From assembly GCA_946478975.1 (NCBI GenBank), contig CAMLEO010000265.1:1-10114 (forward strand): a stretch of 10,114 nucleotides of DNA, read 5' to 3'. Below, in pieces: positions 6,012 to 10,114 of the stretch (position 1 is the first letter of the stretch; each line of letters starts with the position of its first letter). The DNA comes from an uncultured Steroidobacter sp. (GTDB lineage: Bacteria > Pseudomonadota > Gammaproteobacteria > Steroidobacterales > Steroidobacteraceae). The translations under genes were made by a program, and so were the position numbers. Under the pieces are notes generated by a model that was given only the letters and a program-made list of their open reading frames with translations, was not told the DNA's origin and ran no database searches.

Positions 6012-6548
6012 TCAAGCGGCGGCTTGATATTCCAGCACACCGGCCACCGCGTGGATCACCGACGCGATCCGGATCGCGCTCTGGATCTGCTCGCGGCTGA
6101 TGCCGCCGATGCGCAGCTTCTTTTCGTGCGAAGTAATGCACATGCCGCAGCCGTTCACCACCGACACCGCCAGCGACAGCAGCTCGAAATCGAGCTTGTC
6201 GATGCCCGGGTTGCCGATGATGTTCATGCGCAGGCGCGCCGGCATCGTCGAGTACTCGCCGTCTTCCACCAGGTGGAGGAAACGGTAGTAAATATTGTTC
6301 ATGCCCATGATGGCGGCAGCCGCGCGGGCACCACCGACGTAAGCGTCGTCCAGCAGCGGCGTCGCCCATGCTTCGATGGCGCGGGTGAGCTGCGGGTTAC
6401 GGGATGCGATCGCGGTCGACAATGCGACGGCTGCGATCTGTTTTTCGCTCAGGCCGGGCGCGCCCTGCGTCGTGAGCACACTGCCGAGATTGAGCTTCAG
6501 ATCGCGCGCGTAATCCGGCAGCTGATCGCGGATCGTTTCGAGAGACAT
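6012..6548 (-). CDS. ahpD: Alkyl hydroperoxide reductase AhpD (CxxC disulfide reductase)
   Basis: The product is 178 aa, the usual AhpD length, of the carboxymuconolactone decarboxylase-like fold. The active-site motif is NGCGMCITSHEKKLR (132-146), with C134 and C137. E122 and H141 match the catalytic E118 and H137 of the Mycobacterium tuberculosis enzyme with a constant offset of four. The His that lies inside the CxxC in M. tuberculosis (H132) is Met136 here. AhpD reduces the AhpC disulfide and is itself recycled by lipoyl-protein/lipoamide dehydrogenase in mycobacteria; those partners are not in this window. The start has a good GGAGG (6559-6555) six bases upstream. It lies 91 bases downstream of ahpC, across a strong hairpin. 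Many CMD-family proteins are called AhpD loosely, but the paired three-cysteine AhpC makes this call firm. Confidence 0.95.
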   Translation of the reverse strand: MSLETIRDQLPDYARDLKLNLGSVLTTQGAPGLSEKQIAAVALSTAIASRNPQLTRAIEAWATPLLDDAYVGGARAAAAIMGMNNIYYRFLHLVEDGEYSTMPARLRMNIIGNPGIDKLDFELLSLAVSVVNGCGMCITSHEKKLRIGGISREQIQSAIRIASVIHAVAGVLEYQAAA

Positions 6549-6579
6549 GACTGACCTCCAATGATTCGAGCGTGAGTGA

Positions 6580-6612
6580 GGCCGGCGCGGAGAAATGAAT
6601 CTCCGCGCGGCC
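6580..6612. other. GC-rich intercistronic hairpin between ahpC and ahpD
   Basis: GGCC (6580-6583) and GCGCGGAG (6585-6592) pair with CTCCGCGC (6601-6608) and GGCC (6609-6612). The result is a 12-bp stem with one bulged G (6584) and an 8-base A/T-rich loop. On the minus strand (direction of ahpCD) no T-run follows, so it is not a full intrinsic terminator. It may protect the 3' end of ahpC mRNA or attenuate readthrough, giving more AhpC than AhpD; that is inference. Confidence 0.65.
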
Positions 6613-6639
6613 GTATCACCAGTGGGAGCGGAAGGGCGC

Positions 6640-7179
6640 TTACGCGGCCTTCAGGGTGTCCTCACCCTTCTTCCAGTTGCAGGGGCACAGCTCGTCGGTC
6701 TGCAGCGCGTCCAGCACGCGCAGCACTTCTTCAGGGCTGCGGCCGACGTTCAGATCCGTCACGTACACGAAGCGGATCACGCCCTGCGGATCGACGATGA
6801 ACGTCGCACGCTGGGCAACACCGGCTTCGGCGTCGAGCACGCCGAGAGACGTGGTCAGCTCGCGCTTGATGTCCGAGAGCATCGGGAACGGCAGATTGCG
6901 CAGCTCTTCCTTGTCCTTGCGCCAGGCCAGGTGCACGAACTCAGAGTCGGTGCTCACGCCATAGACCACGGCGTCGCGATCCGCGAATTCCTTGTTCAAC
7001 TTGCCGAACGCGGCGATTTCGGTCGGGCACACGAAGGTGAAGTCCTTCGGCCAGAAGAACACGATCTTCCACTTGCCGCTGTCGCTGTTCGAGTCGAACG
7101 GCTGGAACGCATTGTTGAGATCGTTCGACACCACGCCGGTCAACGAGAACTGCGGAAACTTTTGACCAATACCTAACAT
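6640..7179 (-). CDS. ahpC: Peroxiredoxin AhpC, three-cysteine AhpD-dependent type
   Basis: The product is 179 aa, shorter than the roughly 187-aa E. coli type. The peroxidatic site is P44-x3-T48-x2-C51 (WPKDFTFVCPTE), with the conserved active-site Arg at R124 (QRATFIVD). The C-terminus has two cysteines, C165 and C167, in LCPCNWKKGEDTL, matching the CxC of mycobacterial AhpC, which resolves through these cysteines and is reduced by AhpD. It reduces hydrogen peroxide, organic peroxides and probably peroxynitrite in the cytosol. A strong GGAGG (7190-7186) sits six bases before the ATG, in keeping with high expression. It is first in the minus-strand block, divergent from oxyR, so OxyR control is very likely. 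No ahpF is present next to it, consistent with the AhpD route. Confidence 0.97.
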   Translation of the reverse strand: MLGIGQKFPQFSLTGVVSNDLNNAFQPFDSNSDSGKWKIVFFWPKDFTFVCPTEIAAFGKLNKEFADRDAVVYGVSTDSEFVHLAWRKDKEELRNLPFPMLSDIKRELTTSLGVLDAEAGVAQRATFIVDPQGVIRFVYVTDLNVGRSPEEVLRVLDALQTDELCPCNWKKGEDTLKAA

Positions 7180-7325
7180 GAAAAACCTCCGTCAAAGGAA
7201 CATAGCGCTGGGCTTGGGGCTGGGCGCTTTCTTGGTAAACCAGTAAACCGTACCGAGGCACCTTCAGCGGTGCGCATCGGTGGACAGGTGCAATTGTGCG
7301 GGCCTGGGCTGCAATTGCCAATCGA

Positions 7326-7354
7326 TTGTTATGGGAATTTTGATAGACTATGCC
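7326..7354 (+). promoter_or_regulatory. Candidate oxyR promoter
   Basis: TTGTTA (7326-7331) and TATGCC (7349-7354, only 3 of 6) are 17 bases apart on the plus strand and would give a leader of roughly 38 bases to oxyR. It overlaps the putative OxyR element, which would fit autoregulation. The -10 match is poor, so this is tentative. Confidence 0.25.
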
Positions 7355-7356
7355 TA
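7328..7356 (-). promoter_or_regulatory. Candidate ahpC promoter
   Basis: On the minus strand TAGGCA (7356-7351, 4 of 6 to the -35 consensus) and CATAAC (7333-7328, 4 of 6 to the -10 consensus) are separated by 17 bases. The pair overlaps the ATAG-N7-CTAT element. It would leave a leader of about 140 bases before ahpC. Each box is weak, as expected for an activator-dependent promoter, but chance matches of this quality are common. Confidence 0.3.
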
Positions 7357-7357
7357 T
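7343..7357. promoter_or_regulatory. Putative OxyR-binding element ATAG-N7-CTAT
   Basis: ATAG (7343-7346) and CTAT (7354-7357) are separated by exactly 7 bases, a perfect inverted half of the E. coli OxyR consensus (two ATAG-N7-CTAT units spaced by 7). The second unit is not clear: the leftward register has ATCG (3 of 4) at 7321-7324 but TGGG at 7332-7335, and the rightward register does not match. It lies between the divergent ahpC and oxyR genes, where an OxyR site is expected. Confidence 0.65.
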
Positions 7358-7398
7358 GAGCCGTTCTTACCCGCCCGCACTGTCATAGGTCGGTCACA

Positions 7399-8289
7399 AT
7401 GAACCTGCGTGACCTGCGTTACTTCGTCGCGCTCGCCGATACCAAGCACTTCGGCAAGGCCGCCGAGCGTTCGTTCGTGAGCCAGCCGACCTTGTCGGCA
7501 CAGCTGAAAAAGCTGGAAAACTACCTGGGCGTGCAATTGATCGAGCGACAGCCGCGTCGCGTAACGCTCACCGAAGCCGGGGCCAAGATCCTACCGCTGG
7601 CGCGGCGGATTTTGCAGGAGAGCGACGAGATCATCTCGCTCGCACGCAACGAACATGACCCCTTATCGGGAAAACTCAAGCTCGGATTGATCCCTACCAT
7701 CGGCCCGTACCTGCTGCCGCTGGTCGCGCGCCGGCTGCGCAAGCAGCTGCCCGATCTCAAGCTGATGCTGTACGAATACCAGACGCAGCAGCTGCTGGAA
7801 AAATTACGCGACGGTGAAATCGAAGTCGCGATTCTCGCACTGCCGGTGCCGATGGATGGTCTCGACTCGCGCGAGCTGTATCACGAAGAATTCAACGTCG
7901 CGGTGCCCAACAATCATCCGCTGGCCAAGAAATCGAACATCAAGCTCGATGACCTCACCGGCGAAACCCTGCTGCTGCTCGAAGACGGCCACTGTCTGCG
8001 CGACCAGGCGCTCGATGTTTGCAGCCGCATCGACGTGAAAGAGAACGAGGACTATCGCGCCACCAGCCTGGAAACATTGCGGCAGATGGTCGCCGCCGGG
8101 CTTGGCGTGACTTTGCTGCCTGACCTGGCGACGCGCGGGCCGTTCGGTTCCGGTCAGGGCCTCGCGGTGAAATCATTTGCGAAGCCGGTGCCGACACGCA
8201 CTGTGGGCGCCGTCTGGCGCAAGAGCACGTCGCGCACGCAAGCGATCGACGCGATGTGCGAAGTCATCAAGACGGCCATGAAAGAATGA
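7399..8289 (+). CDS. oxyR: LysR-family peroxide sensor OxyR
   Basis: The product is 296 aa, typical for LysR proteins. The N-terminal winged helix-turn-helix is clear (MNLRDLRYFVALADTKHFGK, then AAERSFVSQPTLSAQLKKLE at 21-40, then EAGAKILPLARRIL at 59-72). The sensing region is LLEDGHCLRDQALDVC (193-208), with the redox cysteines C199 and C208 and with H198, R201 and D202. T100 and T129 are also present, so numbering coincides with E. coli OxyR throughout. This makes a true peroxide-responsive OxyR nearly certain: oxidation joins C199-C208 and switches on target promoters such as ahpC. It is divergent from ahpCD and probably leads an operon with the PCu(A)C lipoprotein, whose ATG overlaps its stop. 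Only a weak AGG lies 9 bases before the start. Confidence 0.97.
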   Translation: MNLRDLRYFVALADTKHFGKAAERSFVSQPTLSAQLKKLENYLGVQLIERQPRRVTLTEAGAKILPLARRILQESDEIISLARNEHDPLSGKLKLGLIPTIGPYLLPLVARRLRKQLPDLKLMLYEYQTQQLLEKLRDGEIEVAILALPVPMDGLDSRELYHEEFNVAVPNNHPLAKKSNIKLDDLTGETLLLLEDGHCLRDQALDVCSRIDVKENEDYRATSLETLRQMVAAGLGVTLLPDLATRGPFGSGQGLAVKSFAKPVPTRTVGAVWRKSTSRTQAIDAMCEVIKTAMKE

Positions 8290-8714
8290 CACGCGCAGCC
8301 ATCACAGCAGTGCTGGCGTGCGCGTTGCTCGCGGCTTGCGGGCAATCGGAACCCGTCGACGTGAACGACGCGTGGGCGAACGCCACGCCGGATGGAGCGA
8401 GCGTCGCCGCCGTGTATATGCAACTCACGGCCTCGAAGGGGGACACGCTGGTCGCGGCGAGCACGACGGTCGCCGATCACATCGAGATGCACGCCAGCAG
8501 CGAAGAAAACGGCGTGATGAAAATGCGCCCGCTCGCGACCGTGGAGCTGAAACAAGGTCAGTCGTTCAGCTTCGCTCCCGGCGGAGCGCACTTCATGCTC
8601 ATGGACCTGCGCCAGCCGTTGACTGCGGGCATGCGTTTCCCGATGACGCTGGAGCTGCAGCACGCCGGCGCAATCACAGTGCAAGTTCAAGTGGTTGAAC
8701 TCGGCAGCCGCTAG
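8286..8714 (+). CDS. PCu(A)C-type periplasmic copper chaperone lipoprotein
   Basis: The product is 142 aa from the ATG at 8286. The N-terminus is a lipoprotein signal (MTRAAITAVLACALLAACGQ) with lipobox LAAC and lipidated C18, so it is anchored on the periplasmic side. The copper motif is exact: H69-x10-M80-x21-H102-x-M104, within MHASSEENGVMKMRP and PGGAHFMLMDL. PCu(A)C proteins carry Cu(I) in the periplasm, chiefly to the CuA/CuB sites of cytochrome oxidase, usually with Sco. No sco gene is in this window. The start ATG overlaps the oxyR stop as ATGA, implying translational coupling. A longer in-frame start at 8256 is possible but adds charged residues ahead of the signal peptide and extends into oxyR. 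The hydrolase gene follows after 14 bases. Confidence 0.93.
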   Translation: MTRAAITAVLACALLAACGQSEPVDVNDAWANATPDGASVAAVYMQLTASKGDTLVAASTTVADHIEMHASSEENGVMKMRPLATVELKQGQSFSFAPGGAHFMLMDLRQPLTAGMRFPMTLELQHAGAITVQVQVVELGSR

Positions 8715-8728
8715 CCGCATTAATTTCC

Positions 8729-10006
8729 ATGCCCAACGCTCCCACGCTTCCCAGCCCCAGCGATTTACATGAAGACCAGGTCATCGCGTTGCTGCGAACG
8801 GGAGCGCACGCCGCGCTGTTGAGCGCCTACTTCGGCGACGACGCTTATCGCGAGCTCGCTCAACTCGCGAAGATCGCGGCCACGCGCCGCAACCCTCGCG
8901 GCAAAGTTGTGTTTCTGCTTCCCGGCATCATGGGATCGCGGCTCGGCTCGGTGCGGCGGCAATCGCCGTCGTTGCTGTGGCTGCATCCGGTCGCAATCGC
9001 TCAGGGCGGACTGTCGCAGCTCGCGTTGCCCGGTTCTAAATCGCTGCGCGCACTGGGTGTGATGCTGCCTGGCTATTTGAAAATGCGGCTGTGCCTGGAG
9101 ATCGCCGGGTTTCGTCCGATCTTTCATCCGTTCGACTGGCGTGCCGATTTGGAAACATTGGCGCGCGGGCTGCTGCGATCGATCGAGAAATCCGGCGCGC
9201 GCACCGTCTCGGTCGTTGCACACAGCATGGGCGGATTGGTCGCGCGCATCGCGTTGGGCCAGGATAAAGAGAAGCGCATTCGCAAGTTGATTCAGCTGGG
9301 CGCGCCGAATGAGGGATCTTTTGCTCCGGTCCAAGCACTGCGCGCGGCGTATCCGACAGTGCGCAAGATTGCGTCGCTCGATCAACACAGCAGCGCTGAA
9401 GATCTGGCTCGCACGGTGTTTCTAACATTGCCCGGTCTGTATCAGATGCTGCCCTCGCAGCTCTCGCCCGACGAGCCGAATCTGTTCGACGCCGCGCAAT
9501 GGCCCGACGATGGCTTGGTCCCCAATCCCAAAATGCTGGCGCGTGCATACAAAGTCCGCACGCGCATGCCGCCAGCGGACGGACGCTGCTCGATCATCGT
9601 CGGCGCGAATCAGGAAACAGTGACTTCAGTGACGGTCGGCGAGAATGGTTTCGAATATTCCGTCCGACGCGACGGCGACGGCACCGTGCCGTTGACTCGT
9701 GCGCTGTGGCAAGGCGCGGAGACCTGGTTCGCGGACGAGAATCATGGCGCGCTCACCAACAACAGCGACGTGCTGTCGGCGGTCACGAGCATCCTGAACG
9801 ACGCACCCGTTGCTCGGCTTTCGACAACTCGGCCGCCCGCCTCGACCGACATCGTCCGCAAGGTGACCGATCGCGAGCTGCGCGCGGCAGCGACTCACAA
9901 AGTCCATTGGGAGAGCCTGTCGCTCGACAGCCGCCGGCGCATTCTCGATCCGGTGCTGACGCCCGAATTCATCGCCTCATCGGTGGTGGCGGCGCCCGGT
10001 ACTTAG
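8729..10006 (+). CDS. LCAT-like alpha/beta hydrolase (lipase/esterase/acyltransferase)
   Basis: The product is 425 aa. After a helical N-terminal extension (1-57), VVFLLPGIMGSRLG (60-73) gives the oxyanion-hole motif of LCAT-type lipases. The nucleophile is S166 in VVAHSMGGLVAR (162-173). D317 in DGDGTVPL (315-322) and H339 in ENHGALTNN (337-345) complete the triad, in the arrangement usual for lecithin:cholesterol acyltransferase-like enzymes. HPFDWR (133-138) is also typical of them. The reaction is ester hydrolysis or acyl transfer; substrate is unknown. No signal peptide, lipobox or membrane helix is seen, so the enzyme appears cytosolic, unusual for a classical lipase. The last 60 residues (about 365-425) lie outside the core fold. 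No Shine-Dalgarno precedes the ATG. It is 14 bases after the PCu(A)C gene and probably in the oxyR transcript. The fold is sure; the role is not. Confidence 0.88.
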   Translation: MPNAPTLPSPSDLHEDQVIALLRTGAHAALLSAYFGDDAYRELAQLAKIAATRRNPRGKVVFLLPGIMGSRLGSVRRQSPSLLWLHPVAIAQGGLSQLALPGSKSLRALGVMLPGYLKMRLCLEIAGFRPIFHPFDWRADLETLARGLLRSIEKSGARTVSVVAHSMGGLVARIALGQDKEKRIRKLIQLGAPNEGSFAPVQALRAAYPTVRKIASLDQHSSAEDLARTVFLTLPGLYQMLPSQLSPDEPNLFDAAQWPDDGLVPNPKMLARAYKVRTRMPPADGRCSIIVGANQETVTSVTVGENGFEYSVRRDGDGTVPLTRALWQGAETWFADENHGALTNNSDVLSAVTSILNDAPVARLSTTRPPASTDIVRKVTDRELRAAATHKVHWESLSLDSRRRILDPVLTPEFIASSVVAAPGT

Positions 10007-10091
10007 GTATAGGCTAGCTCGCGAATCGCAGATGAAACTGCGCCGGCAATGTCCCGGCGAGGTGTTGAGTAGTGTAGGGGGCGAGGTAGCG

Positions 10092-10114
10092 GTGGAACCG
10101 ACCGATACTGGAAA
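10092..10114 (+). CDS. Start of an unidentified gene, cut by the window edge
   Basis: A GTG at 10092 has GAGG (10083-10086, within GGGGGCGAGGT) 5 bases upstream and stays open to the last base, reading (M)EPTDTG. It lies 85 bases after the hydrolase stop on the same strand. The same frame is open back to an ATG at 10032, which has no Shine-Dalgarno and would encode an arginine-rich lead. Too little is present to name a family. Confidence 0.4.

Noticed and set aside
5913..6554. Open frame of 213 codons on the plus strand
   Set aside because: It is antisense to ahpD, which has catalytic residues and a good ribosome-binding site.
6595..7176. Open frame of 193 codons on the plus strand
   Set aside because: It is antisense to ahpC, a certain gene with all three cysteines in place.
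7291..7318. Two CAATTG copies in the oxyR/ahpC gap (7291-7296 and 7312-7317)
   Set aside because: The repeat is short and palindromic with no flanking similarity; it may be chance and matches no regulator site I can name.
8154..9388. Long open frames on the minus strand (8154-8720 and 8765-9388)
   Set aside because: They are antisense to the PCu(A)C and hydrolase genes, rich in Arg/His/Gln, and without motifs or ribosome sites that I can see.
1..10114. A defence island, mobile element or biosynthetic cluster
   Set aside because: No transposase, integrase, recombinase, toxin, nuclease, long terminal repeats or array-like direct repeats are seen; gene content and spacing look like core chromosome.

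Overview
The window reads as an ordinary, gene-dense, GC-rich (roughly 60 % by eye, not computed) bacterial chromosome segment. YajQ, a YdgJ-like oxidoreductase, a PCu(A)C copper chaperone lipoprotein and an OxyR whose key residues fall at the same positions as in E. coli point to a proteobacterium, most likely a gammaproteobacterium. A Steroidobacter/Xanthomonadales-type host is only a guess. I see no insertion sequence, CRISPR array, RNA gene, phage gene or attachment site. No gene-free stretch exceeds about 220 bases.

Layout. (1) 49-1218 (+) is a DUF3667-type membrane protein with a His-rich tail, a zinc ribbon and a long coiled coil, preceded by a small hairpin with a T-run. (2) Convergent to it is a minus-strand pair: an AraC-type regulator (2547-1750) followed by a small cytosolic protein resembling lipocalin/DUF1579 proteins (1704-1225). 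(3) Divergent from the regulator, on the plus strand, are a Gfo/Idh/MocA (YdgJ-like) oxidoreductase and yajQ. (4) A minus-strand block, read from 7179 down to 4225, holds ahpC, ahpD, a Nudix hydrolase and a type II NADH dehydrogenase, and ends in a clear intrinsic terminator at 4217-4178. (5) Divergent from ahpC, on the plus strand, are oxyR, a PCu(A)C lipoprotein overlapping it by 4 bases, and an LCAT-like serine hydrolase 14 bases further on. A partial gene probably begins at the right edge.

The coherent theme of the right half is peroxide and redox defence. OxyR keeps both redox cysteines (C199, C208) and faces ahpC-ahpD across a 219-base intergenic region with a perfect ATAG-N7-CTAT element. 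AhpC is the three-cysteine type that uses AhpD instead of AhpF. The Nudix hydrolase and NDH-2 are joined by a TAGTG stop/start overlap, which moves the NDH-2 start to a GTG at 5511. The copper chaperone downstream of oxyR links peroxide sensing to copper handling for cytochrome oxidase, though this link is inferred from gene order only.

No clearly new multi-gene system is visible. The items most worth a second look are the oxyR-PCu(A)C-hydrolase arrangement, the GC-rich hairpin between ahpC and ahpD, several start codons that lack a Shine-Dalgarno but have a -10-like hexamer 6-8 bases upstream (possible leaderless transcripts), and the uncharacterised AraC/lipocalin-like pair.
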